DNA of 41,601 nucleotides from Sphacelaria rigidula (Eukaryota; Phaeophyceae; Sphacelariales). Position numbers and translations under genes: made by a program. The notes under the pieces were generated by a model that worked only from the letters and a program-made list of their open reading frames with translations, searched no databases and had not been told where the DNA came from. The number at the start of each line of letters is the position of its first letter. Positions within the stretch are counted from its first letter, which is position 1. Where the stretch lies: contig CAXNAA020000007.1 of NCBI GenBank assembly GCA_964200075.2, positions 1 through 41,601 of the forward strand, given 5' to 3'. Of the stretch, positions 9,071-24,000 are shown one piece after another.

Positions 9071-12000
9071 ATACAGTTTTTTCGCAGTTCGCTCTGCAAT
9101 TTCGACAGCTGGAGGACTACGAGCGACTTTGATAGGCGAAGGATTTCAAAACACGACGCAGTTGGGGTGCAGGTTCGATACCAACGACCCGGTTCCGGCG
9201 GTGTTCTTGTCGTCTACGGAGATCAGCTGTCCTACACCAGACTTCTCCGTGGACGTGACAGCCGTCGTGGTGGAGGCTACTGTCAACGGGATAGATTTTT
9301 CAGCCGACGGTACGTTGTTCACATTTGCTAATCAACCGTTTGTCATATCTCTTCAACCCACAGCTGGACCCATGAGTGGTGGCACATCGGTGCTGTTGTC
9401 TGGGGCACATTTCTTGGATTCCCAGGAGCTTGGTTGCAACTTCGGAGCATCGTTAGTGCCTGCGCGGTGGTTGTCTGAGACCCTCGTACAATGCGAGTCT
9501 CCTTCATGGCCCACACATGGCACCACACTTGTGGAAATTACTATAAATGGACGCGACTTCACGTCTGACCGCCAGACATTCTCCTTCCATCGCAACAGCG
9601 TTCTTGAAGTCGTCCCTTCAACCATTCCCACGAACGGTAATTATCTGCTCTCAATTATTGGGGAAGGGTTCGTTTTCTCTAGCGACTACTTCGTTCGCAT
9701 GGGAGATGCGGAAATCGAGGCGACATTCGTCAGCTCGTCTCAGCTAGAGTGCGTCGCACCGCAAGTCGCTGAGGCCGGCGAGGTGGATGTCTCTGTGATC
9801 AGTGACGGTGTTAACTTCGGAGGTGTCTCCGGTGTCATGTTGACGTACACTAAACCACTTTCAATTGCCTACATTGAACCCCGGTGGGGTCTACAAAGTA
9901 AAGGAGCAATCATCGTCTTACAAGGAAACGGTTTCACAAACACAACACAGCTCACCTGTTACTTCGGTCGTCATCGACTAGCATTGGCGACCGTCTTCAT
10001 ATCGGAGAGTAATGTCTCCTGCACCGTTCCTGCCGGAACCGCGCGCGGTGTTCACTCGATCGAGATAGCTGCAGATGGGGTAGAGTTCACGGCAAGCAGA
10101 ATGCCGTTTGCTGTGGTTGGAGAACCGACCATACTCTCCGTTAGTCCCATAAGTGGGCCACACTCGGGAGGTACAGCGGTGCGGGTAAAGGGCGTCGATA
10201 TTGGCAACAGTTTTGGACTCGGATGCTTGTTTGGAGCGACAGCCGTAGTTGGGCGCTGGGAGTCGTCGACAAGCATGTGGTGCACCACACCTACGGGGAA
10301 CGAAGGTGATCGCGTGAGCATCGCAATAACACTGGATGGGTTCCCCTACTCTTTTTCATCCCTAAATTTCCACTTCTGGGACAGTCACTCACGCCAGTGT
10401 GCATCAGGTGTATATCCAAGTGAGCACGCCATCGGCGACGCTTTCCGGAAAGTATACCCGGGTGCCTCGATCGGATCAGATGGGAGCTTTGACTCCGGTT
10501 TCGATGCTCAAGCACGAGGACAGGAAATATGGAACAAGTACAATGGCACTTCCCCCGGTTGCATCTCCACAGGATCTCAAGGGCTATCGCACGAAGAAAG
10601 GGCCATGTGTGAAACTCGAGGGAGAGAAACAAATATTACTACTGAAAACACCGCAATGCAGTTCGGTGACCTTCGAGTCGGTGGTGATGACGTTGACTCA
10701 GCTGTCGTCGACATACCGACTGTGATGCTGCGAATATCTCCTAACTATGGATCCCAAGACGGCGGAACAAATGTTCTTGTGATTGGAGCAATGTTTGTCG
10801 ACTCAGATCGTCTGGCATGCAGATTTGGAGAATCCCAAGTCCCTGGGCGCTGGCTTTCTCCAGTAACCCTGTCATGTACCTCGCCTCCTGGGAAAGGAAA
10901 CACCACGGTGGTTGTCGACGTGATATCAAATGGCGTGGCTTCCGTTTCAAGGCCCGTCTTTTTTCGGTATCAGGCAACTCCAACGGCTACAGAGTTGCGT
11001 CCGTCCTTTGGGTGGGTGCAAGGTGGCACCCTTGTTTCCATCCATGGCGACAACTTTGAGTTTTCGGGCAGTCTCACCGCTCGGTTTGGACGCACGAGTG
11101 TTCCGGTGACTTTTGTTAGTCCCACCGAGCTAAGAACTACTTCGCCGAGTTATTTTTCCGGAAGCGTTGATGTTTCCGTCGGCAATCGCGAAGGATTATT
11201 CTTCGGAGGGTTGGACTTCGTGTATAGTGAAGCACCCAGTATAGTCCTGCTATATCCGTCCAGCGGTAGCACCGCCGGGGGATTTGAAGTTAAGGTTCGA
11301 GGGCAAGGCTTTGTCAACAGCGGTACACTGGCCTGTAGATTCGGTTACACCAGCGTTGTGCCAGCCGTCTTTATCTCAGATGAAGAGATGAAGTGTATCG
11401 CTCCTCCTGCGGCGGAGCTTGGGCGAGTAGGAGTCGAAATTACAGCCAACGCCGTTGACTATACGTCATATGGTAACTATTTCACCTACACGTTAGCCCC
11501 AGTCTTACTTTTTGCCACCCCCGATAGTGGCAGTGCAAGCGGTGGCACTGTGGTTTTGTTGGAGGGGGTCAACTTTGTGCATTCCCAGGGGCTGATGTGC
11601 AAGTTTGGGGAGTCAACGGTCGCGGGGCAGTGGATTTCTCCAACTTTGATCCAATGTATTTCCCCTGCCGGCACGGAAAATACTATCAGCACCCTGGTCA
11701 TCACCTACGGCGCGGGGCACGAAACCGTCGGAAAGCTCGACTTTTACTACTACCGCCAGCCCATCCTCGAGCGCATCTCACCGACTCATGGTCATGCCAT
11801 GGGCAGAAGGGGCCTCTCCATCTTTGGGAAGCAATTTTCGTTTTCTGGTGATACTCGTGTCCGGTTTGGATCGACGGGCGTTCCGGCTACTTTCGTTAGT
11901 CCCTCCGAGCTGCGGTGTGTTGCACCACCTTTGTCGCCAGGATCGTTTCACGTGTCAATTTCCTTCAACGGTATTGACTTCACGGAGGAACAAGGTGCGT

Positions 12001-15000
12001 ACGTGTATACCGTTCAACCAATGGTTACTGATATGAGTTCTTCGAGGACTGCTCTAGGAGGACCATCTTATACCAACGCCAGCGTGAGCAGCTCAACGAA
12101 TGTACCCAGGCGTTCGTGTGTGTCCGGTGAAGGCCATGGGAATACAGGGTCTCTGTTTGGTGGGGAGTTTGTGTGTGCAGTTCATGAAGCGCCAACAAGC
12201 GGCGTATCATCCGGCGGTGTGACGTCAAATGACCGTACGTATGCTGCCGGAAGGTACACCTTCAACAAAAGAGGGAACCCGTACGTGTCGTCTGCATACC
12301 CAAACGCTGGTCCGTATTCAGGTGGAACTTCAGTGCTTGTTGGTGGATATAATTTTCAGGATGTGAAAGGGCTTCGGTGCCTGTTCGGTTTGCAATCTGT
12401 TTCTACGCACTGGGTGTCCTCCACTCAAGTAAGGTGCGTATCGCCTCCCGTGCGGAACGCTCGGGTGGTGAGACTTGTGCTTGTAGTCGAAGGGAGCGAG
12501 GAGTATCTCGCTGGAACTCCATTTTCTTACTACACAGAACCTGTGGTTTCAAGTTTATCTCCGATCGAAGGATCCAGTGAGGGAGGAACCGTTGTGAGCC
12601 TAGTGGGTGCCAACTTCACGTTCACGACAAAGCTTAAAGCAATGTTCGGGTTGATGGATGTACCCGTTACGTTCCTCAACTCTTCGCTGCTACGCTGTGT
12701 CACGAAGGCGTCACCAGTAACTAATGCCGAGGTTAGTATCGGTATCAATGGAAGGGACTACAAGCCGTTCAATGGGCTCAGCTATTCATTTCGCTCTGGT
12801 CCTGGAGTGACGTCAGTCAAGCCCTCCCGCGGTAGTGTTGCCGGGGGAACGCTCGTTTCAGTAAGAGGGTCGGGATTCCATGACGTGACACAGCCGATTT
12901 GCAGGTTCGGAACACTGGAACCGCATCTTGTCCAGGCCACACTGGTTTCACCCTACGAAATGCTTTGCAGGGCACCCACGACAACTGAAGTCGGATCTCA
13001 TCCCGTGGAGGTGTCAATTAATGGCTTTGACTTCAGCCGAAGTGGGAACTCATTCACCTACCATCGCGATCCCTTTGTCACCTCCGTAAGGCGCACCTAC
13101 AGCGATGTGATTGGTATGTGGGTTTCCGTTCAGGGTGGTCATTTGGTGGATTCAGACTCCATTATCTGTCACTTTGGTACATCAGCGGAAACTTCTGGAC
13201 GATGGGTTTCTTCGACATCAATCGCCTGTTTGTCTCCATCAGCATCAGCGCTTGCTCAACAATCACAGGAAACAGCCATGCAGCTTTCCGTTAGTTTCAA
13301 CGGGCAGGAGCAAACAGCGTCGATAGACTTTCCCTTTGAAGCCTTAGCTTCGATAGGAAATTCGAATCTTGGAGTTGGCTCTACAAGAGGCGGTACATTG
13401 GTCATCTTCCGCGGCACTGGCTTCACCTTTAACGGCGACATTCGCGCCCGTTTTGGCAAGAATACAGTGCCGGTGACGTTTGTCAGTCCGCAGGAACTCA
13501 CATGTATTTCTCCTGCAGGAGGCCTAGGCGCTACTGAAGTAGCGTTGATGGTCGAAAACACGCTGTACACGAACAGTTTACTAACGTTTGAGTATGTGCC
13601 TGACGTTAGGGTGAACACTACAGTGGTCGAGTACACAGCCGCCACAAGTGTTACCACGGTAGTCTTGAGCGGAAAAGGCTTTAGAAACACGAGTCAACTA
13701 GCCTGTAGATTTGGAACAAGCACCCTTGTTCCCGCTATCTTCGCGTCCACTTCGGAGATTTCATGTGTTATGCCGGCTTTTGTCGACCTTGGTAACAAGT
13801 CGCTCGAAGTTACGGTCGACGGCGGGTTTTTCACGGTGGCTGAGGTTCACCCCGTATTTGAAGGAGTTGCTTCACTCGTCGTCACTCCATCGAGTGCCCC
13901 AGGGATAGGTGGCACGACTGTAGAAATTAGAGGAAGACGCTTCGCAGCCGCTGACGAAGTTGCCTGTGTCTTTGGCAAGACCGTTCGGCCTGCGCTGTGG
14001 CTCTCGGAGCAGGCTATCCAATGCGAAACGCCCATCTCGGAGGAAAAGTCAGCCCACACTACTGTCAGTGTCATCGTCGACGGCCACGCTGTGCCAGGAC
14101 GCTCATCTTTCCAGTACACTGGGCCTTCCATCTCTGCGATATCTCCTGTTACAGGAGGAGATTCTGGTGGAACTGTTGTTGACATTACCGGGAAAGGCTT
14201 TGATGTCGATACACAGTGGTATTGCTACTTTGGGCGGGCACAATCGCGAGGACTGGTAATCGATGCACACGGTACACGGTTGCGGTGTTTGTCCCCGCCG
14301 AAAGTCGGGATGGGTGGATCGGTGAACTTGAGCGTTTCCTCTGGTCCTGGGCCGTTGAGTCTTGCCAGGGGAATACCGTTCACTTATATCCCTGACCTGC
14401 GAGCTCTGTCGCTTAAGCCAGCTACTGGTTCTGTTGATGGTGGTACTATTGTGATTGCGGCAGTTCGGCACGGCTTTGGTACAGATCAGCCCCCGGTCAA
14501 GTGCGCATTCGGCACGGTGGGGGTTTCGACAGCCACGTGGCTAAATGCAACAGCGATCACATGCGCGGTGCCCCCGTGCCAGTTTCGAGGGCAGGTACTG
14601 GTAAATATCTACTCATCGGGCAATACAAAAAAGGCAAGAGGAAACTTGATTCCTTTCTGGTACTTTTATACGCCCACCGTTTCATTTGTGTATCCACTGG
14701 AGGTGGTCGTGGGTAACAACGCACCAACAGAGGTGACAATAACAGGTGGGAACTTCGAGGGAACCGGCGAGCTCGCATGCCTAGTGGGCGAGGTTATGAC
14801 AAAAGCGCAGTGGGTATCCGAGTCTGTGATGAAGTGTCCGCTGGATGCGATCGCTCCAGGAGAATACGACATCGCCGTGTCTAACAATATGATCGATTTT
14901 GTTTTTGCAGGGGTAAGTTTGAGGGTTATCCCAGAAGAATCCCTGGCTATGACCCGCATCGCTCCCGGCGTGGGAACTATTAGGGGCAACACTTCGGTTG

Positions 15001-18000
15001 AGGTGTTCGGGCCAGGAGTTGGATTGCTTGCCGCCGGACGATATTGTCTGTTTGAAAATATTGCGGTGAACGCTAGCAGCCTGAGCGACAACCGTGTCGA
15101 GTGCGTGACGATAGCGCATGGCGAAGGCAGAGTGTCTGTAAGAGTTTGCGATTACCAAGGTACTTGCACGCTAGCGCATAGATATTTCTTGTACGTCAAT
15201 ATCCCGTTGTTGGTGAGACTTTTACCTGACGGCGGATCTATCCACGGAGGGACACTGGTGACAGCTGCATCGCCGGGTGTTTGTGATGAACCAGGTAGGA
15301 ACGTTTGGTGTATGGTGGGGAATATTGTCAACCTGGCATCCTCGGTGAACAACAACTCCGTCGTTTGCGCTACACCTCCAGGAGAAGATGGCTTTACAAA
15401 CGTCGCGGTGTCCTGTAATGGGCATGATTTTTCTGCGCCCTTGCCGTTCAGGTACAGCCGCGACATATTTGTCTACGATGTGTCTCCTCCCTATGTTTCT
15501 GTGAGTGGGGAGTCCATCGTTCATATCCATGGCACGGGGTTCCAGAATTTCGCGCAAGAAGGGAAAGCTAGTGTGAATATGCTGTGCTTGTTCGATGAAA
15601 AACACGTGGCAGCTGTTTGGGTTTCAGAAGCACTGGTGCTTTGTCGTGCGCCACGCCGAGGTCCCGGTGTAGCATTGCTTCAGGTGTTCACGTCGATGGG
15701 GCAAAAGGTGGTATCCACTAATCTCACGTACGTTGCTGCAAGCCATCGCGAAGAGTATCTGCTCAGTCCAAGTGCCGGTCCGACGGATGGGGGCACGGAG
15801 GTGTCTATCGTGGGAAAACACGCCAACGTGTTCATGGACGTACTGTTATGCAAATTTGGCGACCAAACAAGACCTGCTGCGCGTTCTTCATCTGAGGTCA
15901 CATGTATCGCCCCACCAGTCGAGGTTCCAGATCGCGTCAACATCTCATTGGTTTTCCCTCACCAGGTACACGTCGTAGGACAGTTCGAGTACAAAGAGCT
16001 CCTGAAGCTTGACAGCGTACGACCAACTGCAGTGGATGTCGTCGGTGGCGTCAACGCCAACGTGCTCTTCAGCGGAACCTTGGACCCACGTATCGATGCT
16101 ACAGGCCTCATCTGCAGGGTTGATGGGATATCAGTACCTACACAGCTGCTCCAAAATGAATCGAAAATCGAGTGCGCATTACCTGCCCATCCGCAGGGGT
16201 CTGCAGTGATTACAATTTGGGAGGGAGAAAGCCTGGTATCGCTCGGCGAGTTAACCATCAATTATTGCCTTACACCTATGATTAGTGGGATCAGTCCAGT
16301 TCGTGGCTTCACCGGAGGACGCTCGGTGGTCAATATTCGTGGATTTGGTTTCGTCGACTCTCCGGATCTAGCGTGCTATTTTGGAGATATGAAGGCATCT
16401 CGTGTCAAGTGGCTGTCTTCCACGCGAGCACAGTGCACCTCTCCGCTGCGACTGCCGCCAGGTTCCGTGCATTTGACTGTTTCGAACGACGGAATCAACT
16501 TTGGTAGGATATCCAACAGTTCAGCATACACGGTGCACCAAAACTTGGATATGGTTGATCTCCAACCATTCTTCGGTCCCAGGGGCGGCACCATGACGAC
16601 TGTCGGTGGCATGAATTTCCCAATATCGGGGGGGTTATCCTGTGTCTCTGGCGCCATCAGAGCACCAGCAATTGTCGTGAGTGACTCCGTCCTAGAATGT
16701 GTAGATCCGTATGACGGTCTAGGTAGCGAAATGGTACTACAGATAACTGGCAATGCGAGCACGTTCGGGAGCAGCGAGAATCAATTAGAGCTTGACATCC
16801 AGCAGAATCAAGCTGTCATTCACCATACATGGCCGAAGATTGGATCGGTCAAAGGTGCCACAACTGTGTACATTGGCGGTGCAAACTTTATAAATGCGAC
16901 ACAACTCTTCTGTCGTTTCCAAGGGAGGATGGATGTCGTTGACGTCAGCGCAGACTGGCTGTCGCCAAGCGGTATTAGTTGTACATCCCCACCCTGGCGC
17001 CGACCAGAACAAGCTGTGGCTGTTCTCATGGTGGCCACTGGACAGGTTGTTAGTGCCACGCAAAAATATAGCGCAGTGTTCGACTTTGTTATGCCCCCGT
17101 TGATCCATGCAATATACCCCAGAGTTGGACCGGACTCGGGTGGCACCAACATTCATGTCGAAGGGGCAAATTTCCGAGACTCGGACGCCCTGGCTTGCCT
17201 TTTGTGCAGCAAGGAGACGAATGCATGCACCACCATCGCTGCACGTTGGTCTTCAAAAAGGAAGCTCAGCTGTACTAGCCCGAGACACAAGCCTGGGTTG
17301 ACTACTTTGAAGATCACCAACAACGGTCAAGGCGAAGGCAGTGCAGCCAAGAATTTCCTGTATGTACCTGCGCCGAATGTTGCGGCGATATCTCCAACCC
17401 GTGGCTTTTTGGAAGGGGGCACGAAAGTGATGATCAGTGGCACCAATTTGGCCTTCTTTGGTAGTTCGACATGCCGCTTCGGCGACTTCGTGGTGACAGC
17501 AGCTTTTGAAGGATCTCAACTGACTTGCACATCACCTCGCGTCCCCAAAGCACAGGACGTGTTCGTGGAAGTATCCGTTAATGGTGTTGACTTCACCTCA
17601 GACAAGTGCACGTACCACTATTCTAGATTTGACACCAATATGTGGCCTCTTAGCATCAGCCCCGACTACGGCGACATTAGAGGAGGCACAGTGGTCACAG
17701 TGACGGTCGGGTGGTCACCAGACTCCAAGGCTCCCGCTCAAGACAGTTACGTTTGTGTTTTCGGTGACGAAGCCGTACCGGTAATATCATCCTCCTTCCC
17801 GATTTCGTGCCGCTCTCCGCGGTTTGCTGAAAGTGGCATAGTAAGGTTTAGCTTGCAGTCGCCGAAGGTGGGGGGTGTTAATCTGGCGACGACAACATTT
17901 ATTGTCATGGCACCCATCCAGATCATGTCCATTGAACCGGCATCAGGTTGGGATTCTGGAGGCGAAAACGTAGTCATAAGTGGGTATGGGTTAGTCGACA

Positions 18001-21000
18001 CGGCTCTAGCATGTTGTCGATTTGGAGCAGCAACTGCGGCTGCGGAGATGCTCTCAAACTCTTCCGTGAGGTGTGCGACGCCGCCATGGTCTAGCGGCAC
18101 CTCAAGGATGGTCATTGTCGAAGTGTCACACAACTGTTTAGACTTTTATGGAAGTGGTATCCGTTTCCAGTATCAAAATAACTACTACAGTCCACCACTT
18201 TTTTCGGAAATACGTCCTCAAAACGGCATCAAACATGCCGAGGATCATTGGCGATGCTGGGAGAATACTAACAAGATCAGCTCTTCGCAAAGTAGTTATC
18301 CTTTGGAGGATGCCTGTTTGAGTCATGTTGATGGTGTAGTGGAGCCTGTAGTCTCTCACCACGGTGTCCCGGAGAATAGCTACCCGTCAGGACCCGTGGT
18401 GCTCTTTCCTTCCTCGGGACCTGCGCATGGCGGATCACTAGTATCCGTGTCCGGTATCGAAAGCCAAAAAAACAGAGCAGTATGCGAATTTTCCAACCGT
18501 ATGGGAAGAACGGCGCACGTTCGTGCACTGCCCCCGTTGAATGCAAATGACGTTTTGTGTTCGACTCCGCCATGGCCTTCACCGGGCCCGGTGATGCTCC
18601 GGATCACCAGCGATGCCAGTGACGCGGACGGGGGTACATTGGGCGCCATCTTCATGTACTATGCACAGCCAATTTTATTCAGCATCAAACCGGCGTTCGG
18701 GTACGAGCCGGGAGGGACAATCCTTCGTATTGCAGCGACTGGTATTGTGGGCTCAGCAGACACCAAGTGCGGCTTCTTCGATGAAAAAAATACTGTTCGG
18801 GGCATCAGCAACGCCGTCTGGATGACACCGCAAGAGTTGCGCTGTGTTTCTCCTGTTTTACCGCGTGGAGAACTCCATGTCGAGGTCTCTGTCAACGGCG
18901 TTGACTTTTCGAAAGACTCGGGGCTGACGTACGTGGTGTCAAGTTTTGCTACACCTACAGTGTTCAGTATATACCCGTCGAGGGGTACTTCCGCCGGCGG
19001 CACAGAGGTGACGGTGCGGGGCAGAGCATTTGGAACTGAGAGTAAGGCAGGCTGCCGATTCGGGGCCTTAAATACGCTTGCGACGGTTGTGGATGCTAAC
19101 CATATAGTGTGCAAAGCTCCCCCAGCCGCAGTCATGCTGCAAGACGTGAGTCTCATCGACCTTGTCGTCGTGTTGGACGGTGAAAATCTTGTACCAGCCA
19201 TTAATGAAAATCTTCATTTCGAGTACCTGCCGCATCCGACGGTGACGGGAGTATTTCCAAGAGCCGGTCCACGTACAGGAGGAACTCTTGTCGCTGTGAC
19301 CGGCCATCACTTTTTCGAGGCGGGATACGGTATTTACTGCGACTTTGAAGACGCAAGAGTGGAAGCTACGGCAGTTTCGGTGAACAGAGTGATGTGTAAA
19401 TCCCCACCGCACGACGAGGGCGTCGTCGTAGTGTCCGTAAAAAACTGTGACGGCGATGACGAGTTTGAAGGGTCTGAAGCGATGTTTCTCTACACTCCAT
19501 CCACGCGTGACTCGGCCTTCGTAGGCGTACCATCCTCCCACGAGTCTTTCGCGCGTTCCGGAGTAGAGACTGGGGCGGATGTTTCCGCCGCAACACCCAG
19601 TTCTGAACACTCTACGTCGATTCACGAGCGATTGAACGTTGCTCTCCAAGGAGTAATCACAAGAGGCGATGGAAACCCCATGACCTGCGTTGGGTGGGAC
19701 GACAACTGTATCACTCGCAGTATGCCTAGATACATACCGCGAGACAGCCGTGATCGCCACAACGCGACTACTGTGGAGATTCGACCAGATAATGGACCTC
19801 AAACCGGAGGAACGCCAGTTGTCGTCACCGGATTTTTTGTCGAGACCAATTATCGCATCACGTGTCACTTCGGCGACCGTCGAACGCAGGGAATTGTGAT
19901 TGATGTTACCCGTGTAGTATGCCTCTCGGCACCAATGGGCATTCAGGAAACAGTCGACTTCGTCGTGACCCTCGACGATCGGAACACTCGATCGCGACCT
20001 ATATCTTTCCACTACGCGGATGTACCGACTGTATCGCATTTGCGTCCACAAGTTGTTCGTGTTCAAGACAGCGTCACCGACATCATGGTTGAAGGATATG
20101 GCTTCAGGAATACCTCTACGTTGGCCTGCAAATTGGATAATACTCCAATATCACCGTGTGTGTATCAATCCGGCTCGTTTTTGTTGTGCCAAGTTGTGCA
20201 ACATGCATCCGGATCCGTGCGGTTGGAGGTAACAAACAATGGCGTCGACTTCAGCTTCAGCGGAAATTATGTAGTTTTCGTTCACGGGCCAGTTGTTACC
20301 AATGTTCATATTTCCGCGGGCACCTCATACGGCGACGTGTCGGTCCTTGTATCGGGACTAGACTTCATGGATGTTCCTGAGCTAGCTTGCTTCGTCAAGG
20401 GGCAGGCAACTTCTGCTGTATGGGTGTCATCCGAGAAATTACGCTGCGAAATATCAGCCTCGTTTCTATCGGGGGCCACGGACGTAGCTGTGATCCTTAG
20501 CCATTCTGAGCGACTCACCTCACAACCGGTTAGTGTTCGAGCTTTGCCATATACTGGTGTGGCGGGTATATCTGCAACCCCACCTTCTGAGAGAAGAAAT
20601 GGAGGCACCGCGATCACTATTTCGGGCGTCAACTCGGGGAGAGAACGGGAATTACCATGCAGATTTCGCCCAACCGATGATGTTCCTGCTCGGGTGCTGA
20701 ACGAATCTACCGTTCACTGTGTTGCTCCTGATTGGTTGCAATGGTCCGCACCACTGCAACATGGTATCATTCCCACCGACTTCCGCCCAGATGTAGCCGC
20801 TCTGCCATTACTCGTCCGTCCTACCGTGGACAGCCTTTATCCTTCATCAGGTTCCTTGGATGGTGGCACCCCTGTCAGGATTCGAGGATCTGGCTTTATC
20901 GATAGCACTGCATTTGAGTGTCGCTTTGGCGATCAAATAGCCTTGTCGGTGCTGTTTATTTCTTCAGAAGAAGTGGTTTGTGAGGCCCCACCTGTTCACA

Positions 21001-24000
21001 CCCCTTCCAGTATTCCAGTTACAACGGTTGCCCACGGAGTCAGGTCACAATCCCTTATCATATATAGATATCTTCTCCAAGCAATCGTGCTAGATGCGTC
21101 TCCTCGCGAGCTGGTATTCAACGAGTCACACTGGCTGACAATTTTAGGGACAAACTTCGTGCACGACGCAGCTCTGACATGCCTCTTCAACGACACTCTT
21201 CCCACGGCGGCACAATGGTTGTCGGTGGGACTACTCCGTTGTCCGATACCACCCCATCTGGCACCATCAAACGACCCGGTGTTGGTAGGTGTTTCCATTA
21301 ACGGCGTGGACTCACCCCTGTCCGCATCGGTGATCTATATGCGCCCACCTGCGACAATATTTAGACTTTCTCCTGCTCGGGAAATGGAGTTAAGTGGCAC
21401 ACAGTGGTACCGGTTGATCACTGTCTGGTTGAAGTCGCATAGCCATCGTTTTCACGATCGAGCAGTGCAAGGCCATCTACTTTGCCTTATCGGCAGTGAG
21501 TCGGCAAAAGCAGTCGTGACGTTGCTATTGGATGAGGAATGTGCGGTGCAGGGCGAGAGACCCACAACCTGTTTCATGATGAAGTGCCCCGCTCAATTTG
21601 AGCGCACGACCGCCAACGTTACCGTTCAGGTCATAGACGGCGACGGAGATGTGCTCAGCGATTTAGCGGTAGTTTCTTCCCGAGATGAATTTGAGATGCA
21701 GTCGCTGAGCCCATCATCGGGTCCGCAGATGGGTGGGACCACTGTTATCATTCAGCTCGGGGTGAAGTTGTCCCCAACTGTCCATGCAGCCGGGTGCCGA
21801 TTTATAGATTTTCATGACAAAATTAGTGTCGAGGGCAGCCTTATCAGAGACGATGGGAGAGTGGTCGCAGTGGCGTGCCTGTCTCCTCCGTGGCGAAGTC
21901 TGACTGGTCAGGACGTGCTGGTCGGAGTTGAAGTTTTCGTTGATAATGCACCTCTCAGCGACACGGATTTGGCATTCGCGTACCTGAGGCAAGCAACGAT
22001 TACCGCAATAATCCCCGAATGGGGTACGGACGAAGGGGGTACTGACGTGAGGGTTATTGGAATCGGGTTCTCCTCTCAGAGACATATGACATGCGATTTT
22101 GCGACACCTGGTTCTATGCCATCATCGACAACTGCACGCTGGTTATCCGACGAAGAACTCCAGTGTACGTCGCCTGCGCACCGCCCCGGGTTGTCGCGTG
22201 TTGTTGTAACTGCTGAAGATTATCGTGCCAACGGTGAGCTGCGGTATCTGTTTGTCCCATCGACGCAGCTCAACGCGGTGGGGCCGTCGCTGGGGCCAAC
22301 ATTAAGGGGAACGTTTTCGGAGTACGGCCGGGACAACTATGCCTTCGCTGGATATAGGTTATGCAGATCCAATTTTAATGGCATCTCCGCCGCTTCAGTT
22401 GGCACGCGCTCGGCGGTCTGTGGGTCGCTTCGCGCACCACCGGGGCTACATCATACCACCAGCACTGCGGAGGGCGAGCGTTTCGTGCAATACAATGAGG
22501 GGCTGAAACAACCACAGGAGCTGGACATCATCGCTGTGATGCCCAGATATGGTTGGACAACAGGAGGGGACAACATCACTTTCAAAGCTCAATTTGGCAA
22601 CTATAGCGAAGAGGTAGCGCCTATTCTATGCGCGATTGGGAACCATCGTGGACCACCAATATCCGTAAATCGTTCAGCAGGAATCGTCGTATGTTCCTCT
22701 CCGGCAGTAGCCCAGGCAGGACTTGGGCTTGTTCAAGAGAAGAATGTCATGGCTACTCTGTTCGGTTTTACACCTAGCTTGGATGACGTGTTGGCTAGTT
22801 CTGCTCAAGTATTTCACTACTTGACACCGGTAACGGTTATTGCTGTGGCACCCAATCGTGGGCAGGCTGGCACGCTTGTTCATGTCTCCGGTGAGCACTT
22901 CGACAGTCGATTCGACCTTGAATGCCAGTTTGGGGCTCGAAGAATGGGAGCAACATTCATAACATCCCAAATGGTCAGCTGCGATGCCCCGGCGAATGAA
23001 AGAGGACGCGTTGGTGTGACGATTTTAACGGGTGGAGTGCTTCCTGCCTGGCACACAGGTGCTTCATTTACCTTCGAATCGCCGATTCTGGTATTTTCCA
23101 TTTTTCCAGAGCGCGGCCTACATGGAGAGTCAACGATGGTAACCGTGACCGGGAGTGGCTTTCAGCCTTCCAATGAACTCATGTGCCAATTTGGCAGGTG
23201 GGTAGCTGCGGGAACCTTCGTCAATTCTACGCATATACGTTGCCTCGCACCCCCGGAAGGCAGAGGAAATGTGAAAGTAGCAATTACTGTCAACGGTAAA
23301 AATTTTCCACTGGGCGTCACTACGTTTCGTTTCGACACAGAAGCTGTCCCCGCGCAAGTCTTTCCGGCGGAAGGTACCATATTCGGGGGAACGGTGCTGA
23401 CTATCACTAGCAGCCTGACAGCAAGCACGCCGAATTTAAAATGTATCTTTGCATTCGAAGCTTACTCAAACATCTTCACATCAGCGGAAGCAAACGGCAA
23501 TGACCTTGTGTGTAGGACACCGCCATCGCCTGGGCTACGAACGCAGAAGGCTAGAGTGGGCTTGACGCAAGGTGGAGCGGTATTGACACAAAGAGCAAGC
23601 TACACATTTGTCACACCTCCAGCGGCATATGCCATCCACCCGTACACAAGCCACAAACGGAGCGGAGAGCGCCTACTTGTATCCGGTGAGAATTTTTCTC
23701 CATCGGACAGTCTTGCATGCAAATTTTCCGAGCTTCGCACGGGCCGAGCTCATGTTGTTCGCGGCCATTTCATCTCCATGACGAGGATGACATGCATCAC
23801 CCCAGAGTGGGAAATCGATATGACTACGGGCACGTACGTTGTACTAGATATCACTGTGAATGGTATGGACTTTACTACTGGAGGTCCGGGCTTTATTTTG
23901 AAACCCATGCCCTTGATTTTTTCGGTATCACCGAGGACGGGATCTGTCTCGGGAGGAACAGCTGTCACCGTGAGGGGCGCATCGTTTCCGACGGAAAATC

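Larger units (their letters stand above)
9100..14130 (+). repeat. Higher-order three-unit (A-B-C) IPT super-repeat
   Basis: Units 1-17 fall into three subtypes. A has 'NTTQL-x-C-x-F ... VPAVF-x-S' (near 9110, 9890, 11260, 12830, 13630). B has 'DS-x-x-L-x-C-x-FG ... R/G-x-W-x-S' (9365, 10145, 10740, 11510, 12300, 13090, 13890). C has 'F-x-FSG-x-x-x-x-RFG ... VP-x-TFVS' (9615, 10995, 11775, 12555, 13365). The order is A B C A B, spacer, B C A B C, spacer, B C A B C A B. The period is about 780 bp and suggests growth of the array by three-unit duplications. Confidence 0.65.

Noticed and set aside
19068-20066. 332-codon open frame on the minus strand inside the IPT exon
   Set aside because: It is antisense to strongly patterned IPT coding sequence, with no domain pattern of its own; a shadow frame.
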